From Desulfocapsa sp. (GTDB lineage: Bacteria > Desulfobacterota > Desulfobulbia > Desulfobulbales > Desulfocapsaceae): a stretch of 55,515 bases of DNA. The stretch spans positions 1 through 55,515 of the forward strand of contig JACDZF010000002.1 of NCBI GenBank assembly GCA_013426795.1. The letters are read 5' to 3'. A program made the translations under genes and the position numbers. Of the stretch, positions 25,930 to 34,618 are shown piece after piece; the stretch's first letter is position 1; each line of letters begins with the position of its first letter. The notes under the pieces were generated by a model. That model was not told where the DNA came from, searched no databases, and worked only from the letters and a program-made list of their open reading frames with translations.

Positions 25930-28047
25930 TTAGCACTTTTTGGCCCTTAACGCCTGGATGGCGGTCAGGGCCACGGTATCCACGATGTCCTGCACGGTGC
26001 AGCCGCGTGACAGATCGTTGACCGGCTTGTTCAGGCCCTGCAGCACCGGTCCCATGGCCACGGCGTTGGCGGCCTGCTGCACCGCCTTGTAGGTATTGTT
26101 GCCGGTGTTGAGATCGGGAAAGATAAAGACCGTTGCCCGTCCGGCCACTTTCGAGTTGGGCAGCTTCAGCTTGCCCACCGCGGCATCAAAGGCGGCGTCG
26201 TACTGCAATGGGCCTTCCAGGGGGAAGTCCAGCCCGCGCTCGGCCATCAGTTGTTTGGCAATGGCCGTCGCCTGCACCACTTTGTCCACATCCTGGCCGG
26301 AGCCAGAGCCGCCGGTGGAATAACTGAGCAGGGCCACCCGGGGCTCGATATTAAAAATCCTCGCCGTTTCCGCCGAACTGATGGCGATCTCCGCCAACTG
26401 CCGGGCATCGGGATTGGGCACAATGGCGCAGTCGCCGAAGACCAGCACCTTGGACTGCAGGCACATGATGAACACCGAGGAGACCACCGAGACCCCGGGC
26501 TTGGTCTTGATAAACTCAAAGGCGGGGCGGATGGTCTGGGCCGTGGTGGTGATGGAACCCGACACCATACCGTCGGCCAGACCCTTATGGACCATCATGG
26601 TGCCGAAATAGGTGGGATCGAACATGCGATCCCGGGCCACTTCAATCAGAACCCCCCGCTTCTTTCGGAGATCAAAATAGGTCAGGACAAAATCATCGTA
26701 ATATTCGGAGCTTGTCGGGTCAATGATCTGGGCGCCTTCGATATTGATATTGAGCCGGGCGGCCTTAGCCTGGATCTCGTTCACCTTGCCCAGAAGCGTG
26801 ATATCGGCGATACCCCGGCGCAGAATGATGTCGGTGGCGTTGAGGATGCGCTCCCCCAGTCCTTCCGGCAGAACAATGTGCTGCCGGTCGCTGGCGGCCG
26901 TTTCCACCAGCGAATATTCGAACATCCTTGGGGTGATCTTGGTGGAACGCTGGGAAACCACCCGACTGGTCAACTCCGCGACATCCACGTACCTGGTGAA
27001 CAGACCGAGAGCGGTGGCAATGCGTTTGGTGTCGGTGGACTTGATGCGGCCGTAGAGTTCGATGACGCTGTGCACCGTGTCATAGGTGTGCGACTCGACA
27101 AAGAGCACCGGCATCGGGATGCCGGTCCAGCCCTGGATCAGCCGCTGCACGCTGGCGCTGATCTCGATGCCGCCGGTGATGAGAATCCCGGCGATATTGG
27201 GATAGGCCGAGGAAATCCGGCTGGCAAAACTGGAAATAATGATGTCTGAGCGGTCACCGGGGGTGATGATCAGGCTGCCCTCCTTGATGTAATCAAGAAA
27301 ATTGCCGATCTGCATGGCGGCCACCAGATAATTGCTCACCAGGTTCAGCATGCTCGCTTCGCCGTAGAGGGTCTCAGCCCCCAGCCAGCGTTTGACATCG
27401 TCAATGGTGGGATTGCCGAGGGAACGGTTCTCGGGAATCACATAAAGGGGAAAGTCGCAGCCAAACTGCTCGCGGCACCTGGTGTTGGTGGCTGTGTCCC
27501 GAATAAAGGTGCTGGGGGCACGATTGATAATGCAGGCGGCGATATCAACCCGTTTTTCCTTCAGGGTATCAATGATGATGGCAGTGTGGGTGCAGATTTC
27601 CTCGGTGCCCTTTTCCCGTCCTGAGGCGACGATGAGGACCGGGGCCCCGATATTGGCGGCAATGTTGGCGTTGAGATCAAACTCAAAGCCCGGGTCCTTG
27701 CCCATAAAATCGGTGCCCTCACAGAGGACGAAATCGTAGCTTGCCTCCAGTTGCTTGTATTTTTTCAGGATGTTCTCGTAGAGGATCTCCTCCTGGCCGC
27801 TGGTGATCAGCTGGCGGGCCTGACTGAGGGTGTAGGCGTGGGTTTCGCTGTACTCCATGTCAAGATTAAAGTACTTGAGGATCAGCTCAATATCGTGGTC
27901 CAGGCGACCGAAGACATGATCATTGATGATGGGCCGGAAAAAGGCGATGCGGCTGATCTCCTTGAGGATCACCTGCATGACTCCGAGAATGATCGCCGAT
28001 TTGCCGCTCCGTTCCTCTGCCGCGGTGATATAAAGTTTATTTGCCAT
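25930..28047 (-). CDS. pta: phosphate acetyltransferase
   Basis: A 705-residue long-form phosphotransacetylase, which swaps CoA of acetyl-CoA for phosphate. The N-terminal ~210 residues are a BioD-like P-loop domain (TAAEERSGKSAIILGV), the middle region (~220-335) is DRTGG-like, containing SLIITPGDRSDII, and the last ~330 residues are the catalytic PTA_PTB domain (DIILRRGIADITLLG, GTMMVHKGLADGMVSGSITTTAQTIRP, ALLSYSTGGSGSG, VIFPDLNTGNNTYKAVQ). GAGGTG precedes the ATG by ten bases. It is the first gene of the pair with ackA and 194 bp downstream of the fused lutAB gene. Confidence 0.96.
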   Translation of the reverse strand: MANKLYITAAEERSGKSAIILGVMQVILKEISRIAFFRPIINDHVFGRLDHDIELILKYFNLDMEYSETHAYTLSQARQLITSGQEEILYENILKKYKQLEASYDFVLCEGTDFMGKDPGFEFDLNANIAANIGAPVLIVASGREKGTEEICTHTAIIIDTLKEKRVDIAACIINRAPSTFIRDTATNTRCREQFGCDFPLYVIPENRSLGNPTIDDVKRWLGAETLYGEASMLNLVSNYLVAAMQIGNFLDYIKEGSLIITPGDRSDIIISSFASRISSAYPNIAGILITGGIEISASVQRLIQGWTGIPMPVLFVESHTYDTVHSVIELYGRIKSTDTKRIATALGLFTRYVDVAELTSRVVSQRSTKITPRMFEYSLVETAASDRQHIVLPEGLGERILNATDIILRRGIADITLLGKVNEIQAKAARLNINIEGAQIIDPTSSEYYDDFVLTYFDLRKKRGVLIEVARDRMFDPTYFGTMMVHKGLADGMVSGSITTTAQTIRPAFEFIKTKPGVSVVSSVFIMCLQSKVLVFGDCAIVPNPDARQLAEIAISSAETARIFNIEPRVALLSYSTGGSGSGQDVDKVVQATAIAKQLMAERGLDFPLEGPLQYDAAFDAAVGKLKLPNSKVAGRATVFIFPDLNTGNNTYKAVQQAANAVAMGPVLQGLNKPVNDLSRGCTVQDIVDTVALTAIQALRAKKC

Positions 28048-28184
28048 GGTTATGGTGCACCTCGATTTTCCGCCTCCGGCAGGGACAGCTCAGAGCCGGG
28101 AACATTGAACCCGTTCCGGCGGGAACAGGAATCCTGCGCCAGCCAAAACGGGCCTTTTTTTACCTGTCACATTCAAGTTTGTCC

Positions 28185-28224
28185 GGGGTAAAACCCCTTA
28201 CCGCCTGCCCCCGGTGACAGGCGG
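28185..28224 (-). terminator. tandem stem-loops between lutAB and pta
   Basis: CCGCCTG (28201-28207) pairs with CAGGCGG (28218-28224), and GGGGT (28185-28189) pairs with ACCCC (28193-28197) with a three-base loop. On the minus strand the first stem is followed by TAAGGGGTTTTACC. Such structure between genes of one operon may act as a partial terminator or a processing site. Confidence 0.35.
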
Positions 28225-28241
28225 AGACAGGTTCCCGCCCG

Positions 28242-30386
28242 TCACCCTTTCAGTTGCGCGGCAATCAACTCAACGGTGTGTTGCACCCGCACGGCCGTAC
28301 CTTCAAGCTGATCCATGCCGCCGCGAATCTGCATGACGCAGCCGGGACAGTCCATGGCCACCATGGGCGCGCCGGTATCCTTGATATTCTTGAGTTTGCG
28401 TTGCAGAATCGGGGCCGAAATCTCCGGCAGCTTGAGGGAATAGGAGCCCCCCATACCGCAGCAGATATCGCACTCAAACATCTCGCTGAGCTCATAGCCG
28501 GCCTGTTGCAGCAACTGCCGGGGCGACTGCTCGGCGTGCAGGGTCCGCTTGAGATGGCAGGAATCGTGGTAGGTGATCTTGCCCAGATGCTGGCCCTCCT
28601 TGAAACTCAAGCGCCCCTCATCCACCAGTTTTTTCACAAGGGTTGAAAAATCCATGGTCTTGGCCGCCAGCTCGCGGGCCTGGGGCAGGTATTTCTTCTG
28701 ATCCAGACTCTCAAAGGTGGCAATGAACTCATGGTTCAGGGCCACGGTGCAGGTGGGACAGGCGGAAACCACATAATCCGCCGGTTCCGCCAGCAGGGCC
28801 TCGATATTATCCTCGGCATTGCGGGCCGCCACTTCGTAGGCACCGTTGTAGCGGGCCGGGGCGCCGCAGCAGGTCTGGCCTTCCGGGAAAAGAACCTCCA
28901 CCCCCGCCTTGTTGAGGATCTTCACCAGGGCCTCGCCCATCTCGGGATAGGCAAAATCAATGAGACAGCCGCCGTAGAACACGGCCTTTTCCTTTAAGTT
29001 TTTTGGCTGGCTGATGGTCTTGAAGACATCGCGGAAGGGCTTGGCGGCAATGGCCGGCAGACTGCGCCCATCGGTGAGATCGGCCAGGAACATGGGCAGA
29101 TGGCGGATAAATTTGGTGCCCTTGGAAAAGGGTTTGCCGGCAATGGAGGCGGCACGCAGCATGCCGTGGAACAGGCGACGGTTATTCACCACCGCATAGA
29201 TCGATTTCTGCAGCATCGGCACGCCCTGCTTCTGCACCAGCCGCCGCCGGAGCTCCATGATCAGGGCGGGAATATCAATCTTGGCGGGACAGACATCCTT
29301 GCAGGCACCGCACTGGATGCACAATCCCTGGATATCCTCCGAGCTTTTCAGCTCGTCATACCAGGCGGTGAGGATGGTGCCGATGCCGCCGGTATAGACC
29401 TTGCCGAAGACATGACCACCCACCAGACGGAAGATCGGACAGACGTTGAGGCAGGAAGCGCAGCGAATGCACTGCATCGCCTCCTTGAAGATGGGATCAG
29501 CGGCCATTTCGCTGCGTTTATTATCCATAAGGATGATGTGCAGATCCTTCATCGAACCGTCGCTGTTAGGTGTCGGGCCGGTGATGATACTCACATAGCT
29601 GGTCAGCAGCTGGGCCGTGGCACTGCGCGGCAGGGCCTTGAGAATGGGGGCGATATCACTGAAATGGGCCACCAGCTTCTCGATGCCGACGAGGGCAATA
29701 TGAATCCTGGGCAGGCTGGTGACCAGACGGGCGTTGCCCTCGTTGGTGACCAGGACAATGGAGCCGGTGTCGGCGCAGGCGATATTGCCGCCCGAGATGC
29801 CCATGTCCGCCTTGAGGAATTTGGGCCGCAGTTCGTTGCGCGCCACCTTGACCAGACGGGGAATATCAGAGGAGAGGCGCTCGTCGATCTCCTTGGAAAA
29901 GAGATCGGACACCTCCTCCTTGGTCATGTGGATGGCGGGCATGACCATATGCGAGGGCGTCTGCCCGGCCAGTTGAATGATCCACTCGCCAAGATCGGTC
30001 TCGCCCACCTCGATGCCCGCCTTCTCGAGGTAGGAGTTGAGATGGATCTCCTCGGTGGCCATGGATTTGGACTTGACAATGGACTTGACGCCGGCGTCCT
30101 TGGCTACTTTTAATATATACTCCCGCACCTGGGCCGGATCTTTGGTACAAAAGACCTTGGCGCCTTTGGCCTCGGCCTTTTCCTTGAACTGCCGGGCCAG
30201 CTCTTCGAGATGGGAGGCGGCATAGCCTTTTACGGTGGCGATGGTGCTTCGCAGCTCCTCAAAATCGATCCCCTCATAGGCCTTGGCCCGATTGACCTTA
30301 TAGGCCTCGGAAAACTTGCCCAGGGCCCCGGTGAGGTTGGCGTTGTTGAGCGCGCGGTCTATGGATTGCTTGAACTCCTGTTCCAT
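28242..30386 (-). CDS. fused LutB-LutA-type L-lactate dehydrogenase Fe-S protein
   Basis: A 714-residue fusion that joins functions usually on two polypeptides. Residues ~1-290 are a LUD (LutB/LldF N-terminal) domain (MGISGGNIACADTGSIVLVTNEGNAR). Then follow two [4Fe-4S] motifs, CIRCASCLNVCPIF near residue 305 and CIQCGACKDVCPAK near 360. Residues ~460-710 are the LutA/LldE part with two CCG motifs (TCCGAPA and CDICCGMGGSYS; also ACPTCTVALN and DCPGCVMQI). Together with LutC it oxidises lactate to pyruvate, donating to a membrane or soluble acceptor. Start is at 30386, where it overlaps the lutC stop by one base (TGATG), indicating translational coupling. Fused versions are known in sulfate reducers. 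Confidence 0.9.
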   Translation of the reverse strand: MEQEFKQSIDRALNNANLTGALGKFSEAYKVNRAKAYEGIDFEELRSTIATVKGYAASHLEELARQFKEKAEAKGAKVFCTKDPAQVREYILKVAKDAGVKSIVKSKSMATEEIHLNSYLEKAGIEVGETDLGEWIIQLAGQTPSHMVMPAIHMTKEEVSDLFSKEIDERLSSDIPRLVKVARNELRPKFLKADMGISGGNIACADTGSIVLVTNEGNARLVTSLPRIHIALVGIEKLVAHFSDIAPILKALPRSATAQLLTSYVSIITGPTPNSDGSMKDLHIILMDNKRSEMAADPIFKEAMQCIRCASCLNVCPIFRLVGGHVFGKVYTGGIGTILTAWYDELKSSEDIQGLCIQCGACKDVCPAKIDIPALIMELRRRLVQKQGVPMLQKSIYAVVNNRRLFHGMLRAASIAGKPFSKGTKFIRHLPMFLADLTDGRSLPAIAAKPFRDVFKTISQPKNLKEKAVFYGGCLIDFAYPEMGEALVKILNKAGVEVLFPEGQTCCGAPARYNGAYEVAARNAEDNIEALLAEPADYVVSACPTCTVALNHEFIATFESLDQKKYLPQARELAAKTMDFSTLVKKLVDEGRLSFKEGQHLGKITYHDSCHLKRTLHAEQSPRQLLQQAGYELSEMFECDICCGMGGSYSLKLPEISAPILQRKLKNIKDTGAPMVAMDCPGCVMQIRGGMDQLEGTAVRVQHTVELIAAQLKG

Positions 30387-30934
30387 CAGTTGGTCCCTCC
30401 CAGTTGATCGACAAAAACAATGATAAGCCGTTCCGGCCCATGGACGCCAATGGTGAGCACCCGCTCAATGTCGGCGGTGCGGCTCGGGCCGGTGATCATG
30501 GCAAGGTAGCCGTCCGTGTCCGGACGCGCCTCGCCCAGCCAGGCGGGCATATCAGGCCGCAAGCCCGAGGTGGCGATCAGGGCAACATGAATAATGGGCA
30601 GCGATGAGACCAGTCGTTTGTCAATGGCACTGGCATCCTGGACCAGGGTCCCGGTGTCGGCCAGGGCCCAGTCCATCTGACTGATCCCGACCTTCGCCGC
30701 GGCCGCCCGCGCACGGGTCACCTCCAGCCAGAGGCCGGGCACCTCCTCCAGCTGCTGCCGATCAATGGCCTGAAGAAAGGGGCAGTCGGCAAAAACAGCA
30801 TACTGTCCGGTTGCATCGGCAACCCCCTCGGTGCGCAGAAACCCGACAAGAAAAGCAAGCGCCTCGGCTTCCGTGGTAAAACGATGGACCTCGGCACTGA
30901 CCCCTTCCGCCCTGGTTTTAAATTGCTCGAACAT
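30386..30934 (-). CDS. LutC/LldG-type LUD domain protein
   Basis: A ~182-residue LUD-domain protein, the third component of LutABC-type lactate oxidation. Motifs are QYAVFADCPFLQAIDR, SQMDWALADTGTLV and LPIIHVALI, with AMITGPSRTADIERVL and GVHGPERLIIVFVD at the C-terminus. ATG 30934 is preferred: the preceding GGGGGAGG is an ideal ribosome site. A longer frame reaches 31105 but that part has no family residues and overlaps the divergent promoter region. It is the first gene of the leftward lutC-lutAB-pta-ackA transcript and faces lctP across a shared intergenic region. Confidence 0.88.
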   Translation of the reverse strand: MFEQFKTRAEGVSAEVHRFTTEAEALAFLVGFLRTEGVADATGQYAVFADCPFLQAIDRQQLEEVPGLWLEVTRARAAAAKVGISQMDWALADTGTLVQDASAIDKRLVSSLPIIHVALIATSGLRPDMPAWLGEARPDTDGYLAMITGPSRTADIERVLTIGVHGPERLIIVFVDQLGGTN

Positions 30935-31078
30935 TGCCTCCCCCTTTCCCCGGATCTCTTCCGGGCGAAGTGTGACCAGCCATGCCGTGGGCCCTTTTTC
31001 CATCCGCTCCCCGGCACTGGTCCTGTTATGGGATGGAAAACACCCCTTGTCAAACCATAGTGCAAGTTGTAAAACCAA

Positions 31079-31118
31079 ATGATAAATTATCATATTGCAA
31101 ACCATAACTCCTTGTCAA
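31079..31118 (-). promoter_or_regulatory. leftward promoter for the lut-pta-ackA operon with overlapping palindrome
   Basis: On the minus strand TTGACA (31118-31113) and TATGAT (31094-31089) are 18 bases apart, close to consensus. The -10 box is embedded in a perfect 15-bp palindrome ATGATAAATTATCAT (31079-31093), a candidate operator for a dimeric repressor. The coding start of lutC (30934) is 155 bases further. No TGGTATTACCA-like site is present on this side. Confidence 0.6.
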
Positions 31119-31149
31119 CATGCTTTTTTTATGCATAATAAAAATAATA

Positions 31150-31187
31150 TTGACAACTTTTAGAGAATACTATAACTGGTATTACCA
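31150..31187 (+). promoter_or_regulatory. lctP promoter with GntR-type operator
   Basis: TTGACA (31150-31155), a 15-base spacer, and TATAAC (31171-31176) form the promoter; immediately after lies TGGTATTACCA (31177-31187), a perfect inverted repeat of the TGGT-N3-ACCA type used by FadR-subfamily GntR regulators such as PdhR and LldR. The site would block RNA polymerase at the start site. The same arrangement recurs before glcD at 34493-34530. Confidence 0.7.
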
Positions 31188-31290
31188 ATAATCGAGCCCA
31201 GGAAGAGGAGGCGCACCCTTCCTGGAAACCCCTCACCACCCCAAGCCATGGGGTTGTCAGTTCATCATCCACCAGTAAGGAGAGATCATT

Positions 31291-33237
31291 ATGCCCTGGA
31301 TACAAAACTACACCCCCATAGGGGGAAGCGTCGGAATGTCGGCACTGGTTGCCGCCTTGCCCCTGGTCGTCATCTTTGTCTGCCTGGCGGTACTGAAGAT
31401 GAAGGCCCACAAGGCGGCCCTGCTGGCCGTTGCTTCCGCCTTCATCATTGCCGTCACCGTCTGGGGAATGCCCGCGCGACTTACCGCGCTGGCCTTTGGT
31501 CAGGGCGCGGCCTTTGGTCTCTTTCCTGTCTTCTACATCGTTCTCACCACCCTGTTCCTCTACAATATCACCGTCAAAGGCGGACAATTCGAGATTATCC
31601 GGGCCTCCCTGGCCGGGCTCACCGCTGATCGCCGGATCCAGGCCCTGCTCATCGCCTTCTGCTTTGGCGCCTTCATCGAGGGCGCGGCAGGATTCGGAAC
31701 CCCGGTGGCCATCGCCGGCGCCACCCTGGTGGGCCTTGGCTTCCGTCCGCTCTATGCCGCCGGTGTCTGTCTGGTTGCCAACACCGCGCCGGTGGCCTTC
31801 GGTGCCATTGGAATTCCCATCGTCGCCCTGTCAGCGGTCATGGGCTATGACGATGTGGGCATGATGAAACTCTCCCGGATGGTGGGCCACCAGTTGCCCT
31901 TTATCTCAATCCTGATCCCCTTCTATGTCATCGTGCTTATAGCCGGATTCAAAAAGGCCCTTGAGGTCATGCCGGCCATCCTCGTCTGCGGTGTCACCTT
32001 CGCCGTGGCCCAGTACCTGACTGCCAGCTTTGTCGGCCCCTACCTGCCGGACATCACCGCCTCCCTTTCCGCCATGGCGGCCCTGGTCCTTCTGCTCCGC
32101 GTCTGGCAGCCCAAGACCAACTTTGTCTTTGACCACGAAGAGGCGGCCATCAAGGAAGAGCACAATTACACCGGCGGCCAGATCTTACGCGCCTGGACCC
32201 CGTATCTGTTTCTCACCCTGATGGTTCTGCTCTGGGGCATCCCCTCCGTTAAAGGCATGCTTGACAAGAGCAAGGTGATCATTCCGGTCACCGGCCTTGA
32301 CAATATGATCATCAAAAAAGTCACCACCCCCGAGATCGGCCTGCAAAAGATCGCCGTGGTCATCACCGAGATCGACAAGCTGACTGCCACCCTGCCCAAG
32401 GGCGACGAAAAGGTATCCAAGGTGATCATCGTCCTCGCTGATCTCAAGGCCCTCGAGGCCGGAATGGCGACGGTGGAGCAGCAGCTCGCCGGCAAAGGGG
32501 CAACCATGCCCGAGGAACGATTCAAGGCCCTGGATCCGATCTTCAAGAAATCCGATGAACTGAAAAAACTCAGTGATGGCCTGGTCAAGGACAAGCTGGT
32601 GGAAAAGGATCGTTTCAAGGCGCTGAGCAAGGCCATTGGCGACCAGCTGCCCACCAAGATCGCCGCCAAATATAGCTTTAACTTCATGTCCGCTGCCGGT
32701 ACCGCCATCCTTATCGCGGCCCTGCTTTCAGCCCTGATCTGCGGTGTCGGTTTTGGCGATGTCCTCAAAATCGCCGGCAAGACCCTGTTTGACATGCGTT
32801 TCCCGGCCATGACCATTGCCTCAGTGCTTGGGCTTGCCTATATCATGAACTCCTCCGGCATGACCAACTGTCTGGGTCTGGTCTTCACCAAGACCGGCCA
32901 CTGGTTCCCGTTCCTGGCCCCGATCCTCGGCTGGCTCGGCGTTTTTCTCACCGGCTCCGACACCTCCAGCAACGTTCTCTTTGGCGGTTTGCAGAAGGCC
33001 ACCGCTGAACAGCTGGGCATCAACCCCATTCTCACCGGTGCCGCCAACACCAGCGGCGGTGTCATGGGCAAGATGATTTCACCCCAGTCCCTGGCCGTGG
33101 CCACCGCCGCCTGCGGCATGGTCGGCGAGGAGGGCACCCTGTTCCGCTTTACCCTGAAACATTCCCTGTTCCTGACCTTCCTGGTCTGTATCATCGTCTA
33201 TCTCCAGGCCTACTACCTGCAGTGGATGATTCCATAA
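31291..33237 (+). CDS. lctP: L-lactate permease (LctP/LldP family) with an unusual loop insertion
   Basis: A 648-residue lactate transporter with 12-14 predicted membrane helices. Family blocks are AFCFGAFIEGAAGFGTPVAI, ANTAPVAFGAIGIPI, TPYLFLTLMVLLWGIPSVK, NFMSAAGTAILIAALLSALI, FPAMTIASVLGLAYIMN, LTGSDTSSNVLFGGLQ and ANTSGGVMGKMISPQSLAVA. The family is usually ~550 residues. The extra ~115 residues (about 345-460) sit between GLDNMIIKK and the NFMSAAGTA helix, in a loop that is short in LldP, and are charged and helical (ITEIDKLTATLPKGDEK; KKSDELKKLSDGLVKDK). AAGGAGAG precedes the start. It is the first gene of the rightward transcript and supplies lactate to the adjacent dehydrogenases. Confidence 0.93.
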   Translation: MPWIQNYTPIGGSVGMSALVAALPLVVIFVCLAVLKMKAHKAALLAVASAFIIAVTVWGMPARLTALAFGQGAAFGLFPVFYIVLTTLFLYNITVKGGQFEIIRASLAGLTADRRIQALLIAFCFGAFIEGAAGFGTPVAIAGATLVGLGFRPLYAAGVCLVANTAPVAFGAIGIPIVALSAVMGYDDVGMMKLSRMVGHQLPFISILIPFYVIVLIAGFKKALEVMPAILVCGVTFAVAQYLTASFVGPYLPDITASLSAMAALVLLLRVWQPKTNFVFDHEEAAIKEEHNYTGGQILRAWTPYLFLTLMVLLWGIPSVKGMLDKSKVIIPVTGLDNMIIKKVTTPEIGLQKIAVVITEIDKLTATLPKGDEKVSKVIIVLADLKALEAGMATVEQQLAGKGATMPEERFKALDPIFKKSDELKKLSDGLVKDKLVEKDRFKALSKAIGDQLPTKIAAKYSFNFMSAAGTAILIAALLSALICGVGFGDVLKIAGKTLFDMRFPAMTIASVLGLAYIMNSSGMTNCLGLVFTKTGHWFPFLAPILGWLGVFLTGSDTSSNVLFGGLQKATAEQLGINPILTGAANTSGGVMGKMISPQSLAVATAACGMVGEEGTLFRFTLKHSLFLTFLVCIIVYLQAYYLQWMIP

Positions 33238-33284
33238 TTCCTGTCCCCCCTCCTTCGCCCGGGATAATGGCCGAAGAAGAGGCA

Positions 33285-33331
33285 AAGAAGACAGCAGATG
33301 ACCGGTAATTCCGGTCATCCGCTGTCTTCTT
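33285..33331 (+). terminator. rho-independent terminator after lctP
   Basis: Bases 33285-33305 and 33311-33331 are inverted repeats of about 20 pairs with one mismatch and a five-base loop (TAATT), ending in a T-rich tract (TCTTCTTCCTT). It closes the lctP transcript 48 bases past its stop, so the downstream regulator gene probably has its own promoter. Confidence 0.8.
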
Positions 33332-33532
33332 CCTTGATCCTCTGAACTCAACCCCTTCAAAAGATGCGGAGGAGAGGAGCCGTCACTGCTCCTCAGAACC
33401 CAGGCAAAAACAGAGCTCCTCACCAATTCCCACCATGGACAGCCCCTTGCATTCTCAGAGCTTCCATGCTCTTCATCTGATGTATGAACTTGTTGTATTC
33501 ATTCAGGTTTGTCTTTTTTTGAGAGATTGATC

Positions 33533-34252
33533 ATGAGATTCCAGCCCATCAAACCCAAAAAAATTTCCAGCCAGATTGCCGATCAGATCCGCGAGTCAAT
33601 CCTTGCGGGGGATTTCACCCCCGGCGAAAAATTGCCGCCGGAGCGGGAACTCTCCCAGATGTTCGGGGTATCCCGGCCTTCGGTGCGGGAGGCCCTGAAT
33701 ATTCTCTCCTCCGCCGGCCTGGTCATGTCCTATCAGGGTGGCGGCACCGTGGTGCTCTCCCTGGTCGATCCCAATCAGGGCAATTCCCTCCGGGAGCTGA
33801 TCCGCAACGAACAGGAACGAGCCCTGGAGGTCATTGAGGTGCGCAAATGCATGGAGTCCTGGACCGCCTACTATGCGGCCCAGCGCGCCCTGCCCGAGGA
33901 TCTGCGGCGCCTGGAGGAGATCGTCACGGGCATGGACAACAACCTGAAAGGACAGCTTCCTCCCGAAGATTTCGATGCCAACTTTCACATCGCCATTGCC
34001 CGGGCCACCCACAATATCGTCTGGATGCACCTGATGCATTCCATCTTTGACGCGATGAAGGAGTTTCAGCGCGGTGTCTGGCGGGCGGTGTACAATACCC
34101 AGGAAGATCACAGCCTGCTTTTCAGCCATCATTTTGCCATCCTTGATGCCATTCGTGCCAGAAATGCCGAGGGTGCCCGCAACGCGATGTTGGAACATCT
34201 CACCTTTGCCGAACAACGGAGCATGGCCTACGTGGCCGGCATCCCCGGCTGA
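33533..34252 (+). CDS. FadR-subfamily GntR transcriptional regulator
   Basis: A ~239-residue GntR regulator. The N-terminal winged helix is IADQIRESILAGDFTPGEKLPPERELSQMFGVSRPSVREAL with the wing LVMSYQGGGTVVL. The C-terminal FCD domain (residues ~95-230) is all-helical, with likely metal/ligand residues in DFDANFHIAIARATHN and HFAILDAIRARNAEGARNAM, the usual Asp and His positions. Members such as PdhR, LldR and GlcC sense small organic acids. ATG 33533 is preferred because GAGAG lies seven bases upstream. It stands between lctP and glcD, both of which carry the same TGGTATTAC operator, so it is their probable regulator, with lactate or pyruvate as a possible ligand. Confidence 0.9.
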   Translation: MRFQPIKPKKISSQIADQIRESILAGDFTPGEKLPPERELSQMFGVSRPSVREALNILSSAGLVMSYQGGGTVVLSLVDPNQGNSLRELIRNEQERALEVIEVRKCMESWTAYYAAQRALPEDLRRLEEIVTGMDNNLKGQLPPEDFDANFHIAIARATHNIVWMHLMHSIFDAMKEFQRGVWRAVYNTQEDHSLLFSHHFAILDAIRARNAEGARNAMLEHLTFAEQRSMAYVAGIPG

Positions 34253-34618
34253 GACCTGGCCTGTCCACAGTCCCCCTTTTTTTCAGGGGAATTCCCCAGG
34301 GCAAGGGCTGTTTTCAGGGGCAGGACACTCCCGTCCTGGCGCCCCCCGCCTGTCCCCCATGGGACTGCCCAATCCCCTGGGAACCCTTTGCCCCCTGGGA
34401 TTTCCCTATTCCTTTTTGCCAGCCGGCAGGATTCTCCCAACCCCGCCCGCCCCGGGCCAATGAACGAAGGGGACACCCCCTCTCTTTTTTATTTGACAGA
34501 ATAATTCGTAAGTGATAATTGGTATTACAACAATACCGCCGCTCAATGAACTACCGGCATCAGGTGATTGCGGCGTGCAGACTCACCCATCATGGGGAAT
34601 CCGAAGGAGGATAGTGGT
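34253..34618. other. intergenic region holding the glcD promoter
   Basis: Apart from the promoter-operator at 34493-34530, this 366-bp region holds only a GC-rich stretch with C runs (34260-34470) that shows no convincing gene or stem-loop. Confidence 0.5.
34493..34530 (+). promoter_or_regulatory. glcD promoter with GntR-type operator
   Basis: TTGACA (34493-34498), 15-base spacer, GATAAT (34514-34519), then TGGTATTACAA (34520-34530). The left half-site TGGTATTAC and spacing are identical to those of lctP; the right half is degenerate (ACAA for ACCA), so affinity may be lower. Confidence 0.65.

Larger units (their letters stand above)
30935..31290. promoter_or_regulatory. divergent control region between lutC and lctP
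   Basis: This 356-bp intergenic region carries a leftward promoter and a rightward promoter described separately, an AT-rich spacer and a palindrome TTATGCATAA at 31129-31138. The arrangement suggests one regulated switch for uptake and oxidation of lactate. Confidence 0.6.

Noticed and set aside
30935-31105. N-terminal extension of lutC back to 31105
   Set aside because: No family residues, overlaps the promoter, and a far better ribosome site fits ATG 30934.
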